Source: QHCE01 sp041743105 | GTDB taxonomy: Bacteria; Actinomycetota; Actinomycetes; Mycobacteriales; QHCE01 | Reading direction: 5' to 3' | Length of the DNA: 64,000 bases | Assembly: GCA_041743105.1 (NCBI GenBank) | Contig: JBGTNI010000073.1 | Span: forward strand, 17,286 to 81,285 | Part shown: positions 35,426 through 43,887 of the stretch, in pieces | Numbering within the stretch: the stretch's first letter is position 1 | Layout: each line of letters starts with the position of its first letter | Made by a program: the position numbers and the translations under genes | Notes under the pieces: generated by a model | Told to the model about the DNA's origin: nothing | Database searches by the model: none | What the model saw: only the letters and a program-made list of their open reading frames with translations

Positions 35426-36334
35426 GTGATCGCCCGACAAACCTCAAGCAAGAGTGCCAATGACTTTTCCTTCAGCACTCAACGGCTCCTTCAGGATGGG
35501 GTACAGCACGGCGACGCTTTGGACTGGTTCCCACGGCTGGAGCCGGGATCGGTCGACTTGTTCTTCACAAGCCCGCCATACGCCGACCAGCGGCCCTACA
35601 GCCGGATCCACCCAGACCGGTACGTCGAATGGTTCCTACCGTTTGCCAAGGCGATGTACGTCGCAACCGCCGAGACCGGCAATCTCGTTCTCAACATCAA
35701 GAACCGCGTCGCCAACCGGGGTCCTCTGAAAGGACAGCGGCATCCTTACGTGTACGAACTGGTGCTTGCTCTCCAACACATGGGTTGGCGTTGGGTGGAG
35801 ACCTACATCTGGGCCAAGCCGAACGCCGTTCCTGGACGGTTCGGGCCGCGGACCAAAGACAGTTTCGAGTATGTATATCACTTTGCGCGTGGAACGAAGC
35901 CGTGCTTTGACCTCAACGCCATCCGGGTGCCGTACCGCGCCGATGCCGACGAGATCGCGCGACGATCTCGGGACACGAACGGCCGCCGCAACACCGAGGC
36001 CGGGTTCGGACGGGATCGGACGAAGACTTACCTTCTCGGGGCCGCTGACCCGGGCAACGTGGTTAGCGTGGCGCAGACCTACAACCAGCACAAGGGGGTC
36101 GCGCATACGGCGGCCATGCCCGAGGGGTTGGCGGAATTCTTCATCCGTGCTATGAGCCCTCCGAACGGGCTCGTGATCGACCCGTTTGCCGGGGGAGGGA
36201 CGACGGTCGTTGTTGGGCGACGCCTTGGTCGATATGCGGCGGGATTCGAACTGCACGAGGAGTTCGTTCATGAGGCTCGCCGACGCATTGCCAACGATGT
36301 GGCCGACGACGTTCCCGGCTTGCTGGTTGGCTGA
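35426..36334 (+). CDS. Type II DNA methyltransferase, probably N4-cytosine
   Basis: This 302-aa methylase has motif IV TSPPY at residues 48-52 and motif I DPFAGGGTT at 252-260, that is, the catalytic motif comes before the AdoMet motif (beta-type order). The TSPPY form is most often seen in N4-cytosine methylases. The restriction endonuclease frame begins 4 bases after its stop, making a two-gene R-M unit. Recognition sequence unknown; methylation of CCCGGG-like sites is one possibility because related enzymes have this motif order, but that is a guess. Confidence 0.9.
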   Translation: MIARQTSSKSANDFSFSTQRLLQDGVQHGDALDWFPRLEPGSVDLFFTSPPYADQRPYSRIHPDRYVEWFLPFAKAMYVATAETGNLVLNIKNRVANRGPLKGQRHPYVYELVLALQHMGWRWVETYIWAKPNAVPGRFGPRTKDSFEYVYHFARGTKPCFDLNAIRVPYRADADEIARRSRDTNGRRNTEAGFGRDRTKTYLLGAADPGNVVSVAQTYNQHKGVAHTAAMPEGLAEFFIRAMSPPNGLVIDPFAGGGTTVVVGRRLGRYAAGFELHEEFVHEARRRIANDVADDVPGLLVG

Positions 36335-36338
36335 GCGT

Positions 36339-37454
36339 ATGACCAGCATCGAGGAAACAGTCACGGCCATCCTGGCTGCCCCTTCCTGGGATCAGCGGGT
36401 TGCGCGCATCCGAACGATTCCGTAGCAGCACGGCACGGGTGAGCATTCAGAGATTCACGCGGCTGTTGCGCGAGAAGCCTACGTCCCGCATCTGGCTCCG
36501 GACTTTGCTTATATTCACGAGGCTCCGTTCTACGAGCGTTGCTATTTCGAGGCCGCCTATAATGCTGCTGCTGTGACGACTGCCGGGTTCACGCGTGTGT
36601 CCGTACCCGACTTGACTACTGCGATTGAATCCGACCCAACGATTCTTCTGGTCTTCCGAACCATTCTCGGCCTGACGAAGGAAGAGTTTGCTCATTCGAC
36701 CGCACTCGCGGCCGCACCTCTCGGGTCGTCCAGTCTGTCATCGAGCAAGATTGACTCGATGGAACGACGCGGCACGGCCACTACGATGGACCAGGCGCGC
36801 GTTGCCGCCGAGACGATCTCGCAGGTCATGGGCGGAACTCTTTTCGGCGACCCACCAGGCGGCCTGAAGAGCAAGCAGTGCAAGCCCGACACCGAGGGCG
36901 GTTGGCCAATGGTCGAACGGCTCGCAACCGTTGGCGTTCCCTACTCGCTGTTCCTGCATCAGCGTCACTACGGCGGCGCATTCCGGCAGATCCTCGACGC
37001 CACCTCCAGTAAGCGTGGGGATCTCATCGAAGACGCCGTAGAAGCATTGTTCCAAGAGAACCGCATACCGTACATAAGGACCGGCAGCCATAACCAAGGG
37101 GACATCGAAGCACGCTTCGAGGTGCGAGTAACACCTGCTCCTGACTTCGTGGTCTTCGACGACAACTACACGCTACGCGCGATGTTGGAATGCAAGGGTA
37201 CGAACAACGGTGGCACAGCCCGTGACAAGGCCCTCCGCTTCGAGCGGCTCCGGGACGAGTCAATTCGCCTCGGTGGTATCCCGCTGCTGGCGGTGCTCGG
37301 GGGCATTGGCTGGGCGCGTGTGAATGACACGCTAGGACCGGTTATCCGGGACACCGACGGACGAGTCTTCACGTTAGCCAAGCTGCAGGAGATGCTCACC
37401 GTGGCGCCCTTCCCGTCACTTATCGGTTTCTTCAATGCCGGTAACCCCGCCTAG
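36339..37454 (+). pseudogene. Type II restriction endonuclease, interrupted by an amber stop
   Basis: The frame from ATG 36339 (4 bases after the methylase stop) is in phase with the large downstream ORF but contains a TAG at 36423-36425; the 49 codons between that stop and GTG 36573 are open and protein-like (HAAVAREAYVPHLAPDFAYI). From 36573 the frame encodes 293 aa with a PD-(D/E)xK nuclease core: Asp191 (APDFVVFDD) and Glu206/Lys208 (LECKG). Reading through the TAG gives 371 aa. The natural start is thus probably 36339 and the gene is broken, unless translation restarts at 36573 and the N-terminal 78 residues are dispensable. Confidence 0.75.
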
Positions 37455-37460
37455 AGTTGC

Positions 37461-38590
37461 ACCGCGCAACGCGACGGCGACGACCTGAACGAGCGGCTGC
37501 GCCGTACCCGTTTCCCGACAGTACTTCCGGGTGACAGCTGGGATAACGGCGTACCGGTGGCGTACCTGCGCGGCCTAGTCGACCACTGGCTCAACGCCTA
37601 CGACTGGCGTAAGCAGGAGGCTGAGCTGAATGCGTACCCGCAGTTCACGACCCAGATTGACGGCCAAAATGTGCACTTCCTACACCTTCGTTCTCCGGAG
37701 GTGGACGCGCTGCCCCTCATGCTTACTCACGGATGGCCAGGTTCCTTCGTAGAGTTCCTGGACGTGATCGGCCCGCTTACCGATCCAGGTTCCTCTGGCG
37801 GGAACCCGGCAGATGCGTTCCACTTTGGTCATTCCGAGCCTGCCGGGCTTCGGCTTCTCCGGCCCAGTTATCGAGGTAGGTTGGACACTACTCGGATCGC
37901 CACGGCGTGGGCACAGCTGATGCGACGCCTGAGCTATGAGCGGTACGGAGTCCAGGGCGACGACCTCGGCGCGGCGGTCTCACCTGAAATGGGACATCGA
38001 CGCTGAAGAGATATCGGGTGGTCATTGGCGTCCATGTGAATAGCAGTTTGGGTACGCCGCTCCACGGCCCGGACGATGAAGAGCGGGCAACGCTCACCGA
38101 CCTCGAACGTGACCGGCTGGTGCGAGTCGAGGCCTTCATGCAGGAGGAGTTCGGCTACATCTCGATCCAGCCCACCCGCCCGCAGACGCTTGCGGCCGCC
38201 CTTGTGGACTCCCCGGCGGGTCAACTGGCATGGATCATGGACAGGTTCCGAGAGCGGACCCACCCGCGCATCACATTGCCCGATGACGTGATCAGCCGCG
38301 ACCGGCTGCTCACGAACGTGATGATCTACTGGTTTACCGGCACGGCTGGCTCGTCGGCCTACGTCGGCTACGCGCAGGAATCCCCTTGGGGCACGGCCAA
38401 GAAACCGTCTGGTGTACCGACCGGCGCGATTATGTTAGGCCACGATGTCGGCATCCGCCGCTACGCCGAGATTGGTAACACGATCGCCCACTGGGTCGAC
38501 ATTGAGGGTCGCGGCGGGCACCTCGCGGCTCTCGAAGAGCCGGAACTGCTTACCGACGATGTCCGGACGTTCTTCCGCGCGTTGCGCTAA
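37461..38590 (+). pseudogene. Epoxide hydrolase, N-terminally truncated and frameshifted
   Basis: Pieces of an EHN-type epoxide hydrolase can be read in changing frames: DDLNERLRRTRFP, QFTTQIDGQNVHFLHLRSP, LTHGWPGSFVEFLDVIGPL, then VIPSLPGFGFSGP in a shifted frame (about 37826-37890), then ATAWAQLMRRLSYERYGVQG, another shift near 37995, and VHVNSSLGTP to the end (ALEEPELLTDDVRTFFRAL). At least three indels separate them, and the first 30 or so residues are missing where the R-M unit ends. The gene is dead; the R-M insertion may have caused the truncation. Confidence 0.85.
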
Positions 38591-38649
38591 TCCGCTCTCT
38601 GTGCGATGCCCCAGCTGCCGTACGGAACCGGACAGGCAGACTGGGCAAC

Positions 38650-39294
38650 ATGAGTTCAGCTGCCGCAGTGCCGACCGAAGACAGCTGTGGGATCGGAGTT
38701 GGGCCGTGGCCGGGGCCATGGCCCAACGATGTCCACTACGATCCACAGTTGCTGGCCGAGGGCGACCGCCGCAATGTCGTAGACGCCTATCGGTATTGGC
38801 GACGAGAAGCCATAGTCGCCGACCTGGATTCCCGGCGTCACGACTTTGACGTAGCCATCGAGAATTGGCAGCACGATTTCAACATCGGAACTGTCGTGCG
38901 CAACGCTAACGCCTTCATGGCCGGTGCCGTCCATATCATCGGCGCACGACGTTGGAACCGACGCGGCGCGATGGTCACTGATCGCTACCAGCACATTCAC
39001 CATCACACCGACTGCGCCGCATTCGTCGAGGCAATGCTAGCCGCTGAGCTGCCTATCGTAGGCATCGACAACCTACCGGGTTGCGTTCCGTTGGAACACG
39101 TGGCTTTGCCGCGCCGCTGCGTCCTGGTCTTCGGTCAGGAGGGGCCTGGGTTATCCGAACAGGCGCGTTCGGTCGCCGGCATGGTCTGCTCGATCACACA
39201 GTTCGGATCGACCCGATCCATTAATGCCGGCGTCGCCTCGGGGATCGCGATGCACACCTGGATCCGACAGCATACGTCGTTGCCGCAGCCTTAA
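38650..39294 (+). CDS. TrmH/SpoU-family RNA methyltransferase
   Basis: This 214-aa SPOUT methyltransferase has NWQHDFNIGTVVRNANAFMA (motif 1, with the catalytic Asn-Arg), VFGQEGPGLSEQ (motif 2) and STRSINAGVASGIAMHTW (motif 3), the knot that binds AdoMet. It would 2'-O-methylate tRNA or rRNA; the exact target is unknown. It is preceded by an epoxide hydrolase relic and starts at ATG 38650. Confidence 0.93.
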   Translation: MSSAAAVPTEDSCGIGVGPWPGPWPNDVHYDPQLLAEGDRRNVVDAYRYWRREAIVADLDSRRHDFDVAIENWQHDFNIGTVVRNANAFMAGAVHIIGARRWNRRGAMVTDRYQHIHHHTDCAAFVEAMLAAELPIVGIDNLPGCVPLEHVALPRRCVLVFGQEGPGLSEQARSVAGMVCSITQFGSTRSINAGVASGIAMHTWIRQHTSLPQP

Positions 39295-39481
39295 CGCACC
39301 TTTTTCGATGGTAGAAGCGGATAATTTACCGCTAATCCGCGTGGTAGCGTGCTTGGCGGCTTCATAACGTGTAGAACTCCTTCAAGTATCGTTTGGTAAC
39401 GATGAAACGCACGTGCGCTGTGCGGGTGTCAAGCTTTGTCGCGTTAGCTATCACCACTCGCGTAAAAGGAAGGCTGGGGAC

Positions 39482-39637
39482 ATGTGGAAGAAGGTCTTCG
39501 CTTGGGGCCTGGTTGCGTTCCTCATCTTCTATGTCGCCACCCGACCCGGCGACGCTGCGGCGGTAGTCCGCTCTTTAGGCAACGGCCTACAGACGATCGG
39601 TGTCGGTATGGGGGACTTTGTCTCAGGTCTGCTCTGA
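39482..39637 (+). CDS. Small membrane protein (51 aa)
   Basis: A short N-terminal segment MWKK is followed by one hydrophobic helix (VFAWGLVAFLIFYVATRPG), then an amphipathic tail AAAVVRSLGNGLQTIGVGMG. The ATG at 39482 has GGGGAC in front. The sequence looks like a conserved mycolata small membrane protein; function unknown. The frame opens at 39413 but the upstream part is not protein-like. It lies before a PH-domain membrane protein. Confidence 0.7.
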   Translation: MWKKVFAWGLVAFLIFYVATRPGDAAAVVRSLGNGLQTIGVGMGDFVSGLL

Positions 39638-39751
39638 CCATCGGGTGAGTTCTAGACCGACACGAATAGCGCTCTGACCGCAGCTTCGTGTCCGGCGTTT
39701 TCGCGTGGCGTAGTGTTACAGCAGCGGCGCAGCCGGCGGATGCTTTGGGCG

Positions 39752-39793
39752 TTGAAGGGGCTTCGGTCTTGAAGGGGCTCGTCTTGAAGGGGC
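39752..39793 (+). repeat. Three direct copies of TTGAAGGGGC
   Basis: Copies at 39752-39761, 39769-39778 and 39784-39793, spaced 17 and 15 bases apart. The last copy ends 6 bases before the GTG of the PH-domain gene and probably serves as its ribosome binding site; the others may be slippage copies. Confidence 0.7.
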
Positions 39794-39799
39794 ATAGAC

Positions 39800-40546
39800 G
39801 TGGCGAACCACGATGCTGACTCCTCCCGCGGCCGAGGCCGCAGGCGATCGGACAGCGATGACATCGCACCGGTCACGGTGAGTATTACCCCGATTCCGGT
39901 CGAGGAAGCCGAGCGTGAGTACGACTCTGCCGGTCTGCCGATCAGCGGCGACAGGCCGCATATCCAGCCTGTTCCCGCCGCTGCCACGGCGTCGGGAGTC
40001 CCCCAACCGGGTCGCAACGTCGCGAAGTACCTGTTCACCAGCGAACGATATGTTGGAGAGTGGCGGCGCCACTGGATCAAGATCGTGGGTTGGGTGGCGT
40101 TGGGCGCCATCTCACCCTTCATCGTCGGCTACATCGTAGGCATGATTGGCAGCGCTAACAGTGTGGGAATGTGGGTGGTGCTCACCGTATGGTTCCTGGG
40201 GTTGCTGTTTGTCGCTTGGCAAGTGTACGAGTGGTGGCACGAGCGGTTCGTCCTGACCAACAAACGCGTCATGTTGATTACCGGAGTGCTTAGCCGGCGT
40301 GTAGCGATGATGCCGCTGGCCAGGGTCACCGACATGGCATACGAGCAGAGCCTGCTCGGCATGACGCTCAACTACGGATCGTTCATCCTCGAGTCGGCCG
40401 GTCAGGACCAAGCGCTCACCAATGTGAAACCGTTGCCGCATCCGCGCGAGTTGTATCTGCTGTTCTGCCAGGAGATGTACGATCCCGATGCGGTTAGTAA
40501 AGGCGCGGAGGCCAATTCCCCTGAAGGTGACCACGATGCCGATTAA
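39800..40546 (+). CDS. PH-domain (bPH2) membrane protein
   Basis: This 248-aa protein has a disordered, charged N-terminus (1-75), two membrane helices (about 93-115 and 120-142: IVGWVALGAISPFIVGYIVG and VGMWVVLTVWFLGLLFVAW) and a bacterial PH-like domain: ERFVLTNKRVMLITGVLSRR, MMPLARVTDMAYEQSLLG and YGSFILESAGQDQALTNVKP. Such domains are thought to act at the membrane surface; the exact role is unknown. GTG start. The PHP gene follows 4 bases later, so the two are in one operon. Confidence 0.9.
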   Translation: MANHDADSSRGRGRRRSDSDDIAPVTVSITPIPVEEAEREYDSAGLPISGDRPHIQPVPAAATASGVPQPGRNVAKYLFTSERYVGEWRRHWIKIVGWVALGAISPFIVGYIVGMIGSANSVGMWVVLTVWFLGLLFVAWQVYEWWHERFVLTNKRVMLITGVLSRRVAMMPLARVTDMAYEQSLLGMTLNYGSFILESAGQDQALTNVKPLPHPRELYLLFCQEMYDPDAVSKGAEANSPEGDHDAD

Positions 40547-40549
40547 CCG

Positions 40550-41440
40550 GTGTCTCTGATGTTGGCCGAGCGGGGACCCTTTCGCGCCGATCTTCATACT
40601 CATTCCACCGCGAGTGATGGCACCACACCGCCGCGCGAGCTCATGCAGCAAGCGGCCGCGATAGGCCTTAGTGTCATCGCTCTCACCGATCATGACACCA
40701 CCGCCGGATGGGATAGCGCGACTGCCTCACTTCCGTTTGGCCTGACGTTGCTGCTTGGGGCCGAGATATCCTGCTTCTGGTTGCCGCCCGGTGCCGCACC
40801 GGGCGATAGACCGATCAGTATCCATTTATTGGCCTACGCGTTCGATCCCGATGAATCAGAGTTCCGCCAAGCTCGCGCCCGGGTCCGTAGCTCCCGAACC
40901 GATCGGGGGAAACAGATCGTGGAGTTCCTGCGCGCAGACGGCTATGACATCAGCTGGCAAGAGGTTCGCGAGTACGCCGGGGGGGCACCGGTCGGGCGAC
41001 CCCACATAGCCAATGCCCTGCTGCGGCGCGGCCTGGTCCCGGACATGGCGGCGGCGTTCACACCCGAATGGCTGGGTCAGCGTTATCGCGTACCCAAAGC
41101 CAACATCGATATCTTTGCCGCGGTGCGCCTGGTGCGCGGAGCTGGGGGAGTCCCGGTGCTCGCGCACCCGAAGGCCAGTGCGCGCGGCCGGATTGTTCCC
41201 GACGTACTGATCTCCGAGCTCGCCGGTGTCGGCCTGGCGGGCTTGGAGGCCGATCACGCCGACCATGATCCGGCTCAGCGCGATCAGGTACGTGCTGTCG
41301 CGAAGGCGGAAGGCCTCTTCGTCACCGGATCCAGTGACTTTCACGGTAGCCACAAGCCTATCCAGCTCGGCGAGAACGCCACGACTACGCAAGAAGTCTA
41401 TGAACAAATCGTTGCTGAAGGGAAGAACATCGTGCGATAA
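40550..41440 (+). CDS. PHP-domain phosphoesterase
   Basis: This 296-aa protein has the PHP metal motifs: ADLHTHSTASDG at the start, ALTDHDTTAGW, LLGAEISCFW, a His in VLAHPKAS, and SSDFHGSHKP near the end. It is like YciV/RNase AM and related 5'-3' exonuclease or nucleoside phosphatase enzymes; the substrate cannot be fixed. Starts at GTG 40550 (ATG 40559 also possible). It converges with the alpha/beta hydrolase gene. Confidence 0.92.
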   Translation: MSLMLAERGPFRADLHTHSTASDGTTPPRELMQQAAAIGLSVIALTDHDTTAGWDSATASLPFGLTLLLGAEISCFWLPPGAAPGDRPISIHLLAYAFDPDESEFRQARARVRSSRTDRGKQIVEFLRADGYDISWQEVREYAGGAPVGRPHIANALLRRGLVPDMAAAFTPEWLGQRYRVPKANIDIFAAVRLVRGAGGVPVLAHPKASARGRIVPDVLISELAGVGLAGLEADHADHDPAQRDQVRAVAKAEGLFVTGSSDFHGSHKPIQLGENATTTQEVYEQIVAEGKNIVR

Positions 41441-41447
41441 CAATGGC

Positions 41448-42449
41448 TCAGCGCCGGTGGATGGGCTCAGCCTCTGAAGGTCTCAGCCTCTGAAGGTCTC
41501 TGCCGGTTTGTTTCCAGAACTCCAGCAGCGCCGCGAGCGTCAGTGTTGTCTGTTCCAACGCAGGTGAGTGGCTCGCGTCCGGTATCACTATGTGGTGTGC
41601 TCCCAGACGGGCAGCCATGCTGGCTTGCACCTCCGGTGACCATCCGTTGTCGAGTGCGCCGTGACAGACCAGAATCGGAACGCCGGTTCGTGCCAGCTCG
41701 GCGACTCGGTCAGGTTCGCTGGTGATCGCGTCGGCCATGCCCCGCATGCAGGCCAGCGATGAGGCGATGAAGCGTTCGCGCAGGAAGGCCACGAGTCTCG
41801 GGAGCCGCGCGATTAATCGCGCCTCGGGGATTAGCTGGAGTTGTAGGCGCTCTAGTGCGGCATAAATCACCGCTTTCCCTTCGGTCTGCAGGGGGCGCAG
41901 CTCTTCGATCATCCGCGCTCGTACCCCGCCGATCTTGCTGGGGCCAGAACACAACAGCGTCAGACTGTCGAATAGCTGAGGTTCGTCGATCGCCGCCGCC
42001 CGGCAGACCAGGCCGCCGAAGGAGTGGCCCAGCAGCGTAATTGGCTCAAGGGTGTCCCGGTGTTGTTCGACTGCGTTCTCGCGCTGTAGCTGCCGAGCTA
42101 ATTCGCGCACCACGGAACCGAACCAGACGCTGGTGTAAACCGTTGGATCGTCGGGACCGTCGGACTGGTACTGGCCGGGAAGGTCGATGCTCACAGCCCG
42201 AAACCCAGCGCTGGCAAGCGGGTCGAACAACGGAGCGAAGTCCTCTTTGCTGCCGGTGTAACCCGGTATCATCAGCACCGTCCCGGACGGGGCGCGGCCG
42301 TGGCCGCCGTCGGGCTGGATATCCAAAGCTGCGACATGACCGTGGCGATACTCGATCACACGCGACTTGGCATGGTGAGCGGCAAGTTGAGTCACGGTCG
42401 TAGTGTGCACCAGTGACGGTTGCGGCGTCGCATCACCGGAGATGATCAT
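41448..42449 (-). CDS. Alpha/beta hydrolase
   Basis: The fold shows VLMIPGYTGSKEDFAPLFDP (oxyanion region), AVSIDLPGQYQSDGP, the nucleophile elbow LLGHSFGGLV (Ser), an acid in VCHGALDNGWSP and His in PDASHSPALEQ. It is a serine esterase, lipase or related hydrolase of unknown substrate. I chose ATG 42449; GTG 42410 is also possible and the frame is open to 42590. Near the 3' end a 16-bp tandem duplication (41466-41497) has shifted the frame, so the last residues (after LQRL) are altered. Confidence 0.88.
   Translation of the reverse strand: MIISGDATPQPSLVHTTTVTQLAAHHAKSRVIEYRHGHVAALDIQPDGGHGRAPSGTVLMIPGYTGSKEDFAPLFDPLASAGFRAVSIDLPGQYQSDGPDDPTVYTSVWFGSVVRELARQLQRENAVEQHRDTLEPITLLGHSFGGLVCRAAAIDEPQLFDSLTLLCSGPSKIGGVRARMIEELRPLQTEGKAVIYAALERLQLQLIPEARLIARLPRLVAFLRERFIASSLACMRGMADAITSEPDRVAELARTGVPILVCHGALDNGWSPEVQASMAARLGAHHIVIPDASHSPALEQTTLTLAALLEFWKQTGRDLQRLRPSEAEPIHRR
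41466..41497. repeat. 16-bp tandem duplication in the hydrolase 3' end
   Basis: CTCAGCCTCTGAAGGT occurs twice back to back. As 16 is not a multiple of three, the duplication changes the C-terminal frame of the hydrolase. Confidence 0.9.
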
Positions 42450-42475
42450 GAGATTAACTATCGGCAACACTGGGC

Positions 42476-42637
42476 TTGAAGAGTATTCGGTCGACGAACA
42501 CAAGCACCGACCGTGTGGCACCGCGATGGCGCCTTCTGCACGCAGTCGCTTGCGCGGTGGTGCTGGCGCTGGCTGTGGTTGTGGTGACATTTGGAGCGCT
42601 CACCGGCCATTCCGGCGCGGACATGGTCTGGGGGTAG
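42476..42637 (+). CDS. Possible small single-pass membrane protein (53 aa)
   Basis: A TTG-initiated frame encodes a short polar, basic N-terminus (STDRVAPRWR), a strongly hydrophobic helix (VACAVVLALAVVVVTFGALTG) and a short tail. The helix is convincing for a small membrane protein, but no ribosome binding site or better start is seen. The divergent hydrolase gene starts just to the left. I hold this weakly. Confidence 0.35.
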   Translation: MKSIRSTNTSTDRVAPRWRLLHAVACAVVLALAVVVVTFGALTGHSGADMVWG

Positions 42638-42694
42638 GTAGCCGGTGCTGGTCCAATGGCAGGCGAAGTCTGGCTGGAGAATGCGGTACTAATC

Positions 42695-43120
42695 TTAACC
42701 ATCCGCGGAATGTGCGTATTGCTCGGCAAATTCCGCGGATGGCTCAATAGGGGTTATCACATCGACGAGTACGCCGTTGGGGTCGGCGACGATGAAATGT
42801 CGTTGGCCAAAGGCCTCGTTGCGTAGTGGCAGCACCTCGGAGAGTCCAGCTGTGACGACCAGACGTTGGTACTCCGCGTCGACGTCGGCTACCTCGAAAT
42901 TGAGGATCAAGCCGCTTACTGGCACGCTGTACGCCGGCGGCACAGTTTCGTGTCGCGGATCGAGAATGGCCAGTTCATAAGAGGCGTCGGTCCGTTTGAG
43001 GCTGACATACCAGTCGGCATCGAATGTCACGTCGAAGTCGAAGTGTCTGATGTAGAAGTCGCGCGTTTCGGCGACACGCTCCGTCATGACGACCGGGTAG
43101 AAGCTTGACAGACTCATCAT
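42695..43120 (-). CDS. VOC-superfamily (glyoxalase/bleomycin-resistance-like) protein
   Basis: This 141-aa protein has the paired beta-alpha-beta units of the VOC fold: YPVVMTERVAETRDFYIRHF, WYVSLKRTDASYELAILDP, LILNFEVADVDAEYQRL and FGQRHFIVADPNGVLVDVI. VOC proteins include glyoxalases, dioxygenases and drug-binding proteins; the ligand is not known. It is divergent from a TetR gene with palindromic operators between them, so it is very likely the regulated gene. Confidence 0.92.
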   Translation of the reverse strand: MMSLSSFYPVVMTERVAETRDFYIRHFDFDVTFDADWYVSLKRTDASYELAILDPRHETVPPAYSVPVSGLILNFEVADVDAEYQRLVVTAGLSEVLPLRNEAFGQRHFIVADPNGVLVDVITPIEPSAEFAEQYAHSADG

Positions 43121-43135
43121 CGTGTTCCATTCTCA

Positions 43136-43188
43136 CATACCGACCGTCGGTATGATACTTACACCGTATGAAACATACCGACGGTATG
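43136..43188. promoter_or_regulatory. Two palindromic TetR operators
   Basis: CATACCGACCGTCGGTATG (43136-43154) is a perfect 9-bp dyad around one base; CATACCGACGGTATG (43174-43188) shares its half-site CATACCG. They lie between the VOC gene and the TetR gene and cover both likely promoters, so TetR should repress both. Confidence 0.88.
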
Positions 43189-43202
43189 TCAAGGGGGGTA
43201 AC

Positions 43203-43796
43203 GTGAGTCGGCGGACCAAACAACAGCAGCGCGAAGAGACGGCGCATACGCTGATCGCCACAGCACGCCAGCTGTTTGCCACAGACGGATACGCCGCCAC
43301 CAGCCTTGACTCAGTCGCACATTCAGCTGGCGTGACTAAGGGTGCGCTCTATCACCATTTCGGCAGCAAGGCGGGGTTGTTTCGTTCGGTGCTCACCCGC
43401 GTACAGACTGAGGTCGCTGGCCGGGTGGTGGCCGCCGCTAACGCCGAGCCAGAGCCGTGGTCCCAGTTGCTTGCGGGATGTTTCGCGTTCCTCTCGGCGA
43501 GCTCAGATCCGAACGTGCAACAAATCATGCTGATCGACGGCCCTTCGGTGCTCGTGTGGCACGAATGGAGGGCGATTGATGAAGCATCGTCCGCCCGCCA
43601 TCTCGCCGAAGCCCTCCAGCTCCTCATCGGAGAAGGCACGATTGCCTCCCAACCCGTTGAACCGCTCGCCCATCTGTTGTCTGGAGCGATGAACGAGGCC
43701 GCGCTGTGGCTCGCACAGTCCGCGAATCGCATTGCCGATCTCACCCACACCATGGCTGCCCTGACTCACATGCTGGAATCCCTGCGTACGAAGTAA
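43203..43796 (+). CDS. TetR-family transcriptional regulator
   Basis: This 197-aa repressor has the TetR HTH at residues 10-55: TLIATARQLFATDGYAATSL, VAHSAGVTKGALYHHFGSKA. The C-terminal helices form the ligand pocket (MLIDGPSVLVWHEWRAIDEA). GTG start at 43203. It probably controls itself and the VOC gene through the CATACCG palindromes upstream. The inducer is unknown. Confidence 0.93.
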   Translation: MSRRTKQQQREETAHTLIATARQLFATDGYAATSLDSVAHSAGVTKGALYHHFGSKAGLFRSVLTRVQTEVAGRVVAAANAEPEPWSQLLAGCFAFLSASSDPNVQQIMLIDGPSVLVWHEWRAIDEASSARHLAEALQLLIGEGTIASQPVEPLAHLLSGAMNEAALWLAQSANRIADLTHTMAALTHMLESLRTK

Positions 43797-43887
43797 CGTC
43801 AGCGTTGACCATCGCCGCGCGACAGGTCTTTCCTTCAGTGGTGGGTTTGTGGTGTTTCGAGGTCAAGAGACAGGGGCTCCAGGGTGA

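Noticed and set aside
36186..36338. Upstream part of the 79-codon frame over the methylase end
   Set aside because: It overlaps the methylase 3' end in another frame; only the part from ATG 36339 belongs to the endonuclease frame.
42403..42750. 115-codon plus-strand frame antisense to hydrolase and VOC genes
   Set aside because: Its sequence is cysteine- and glycine-rich shadow coding; the only part with protein-like features is read in another frame (42476-42637).
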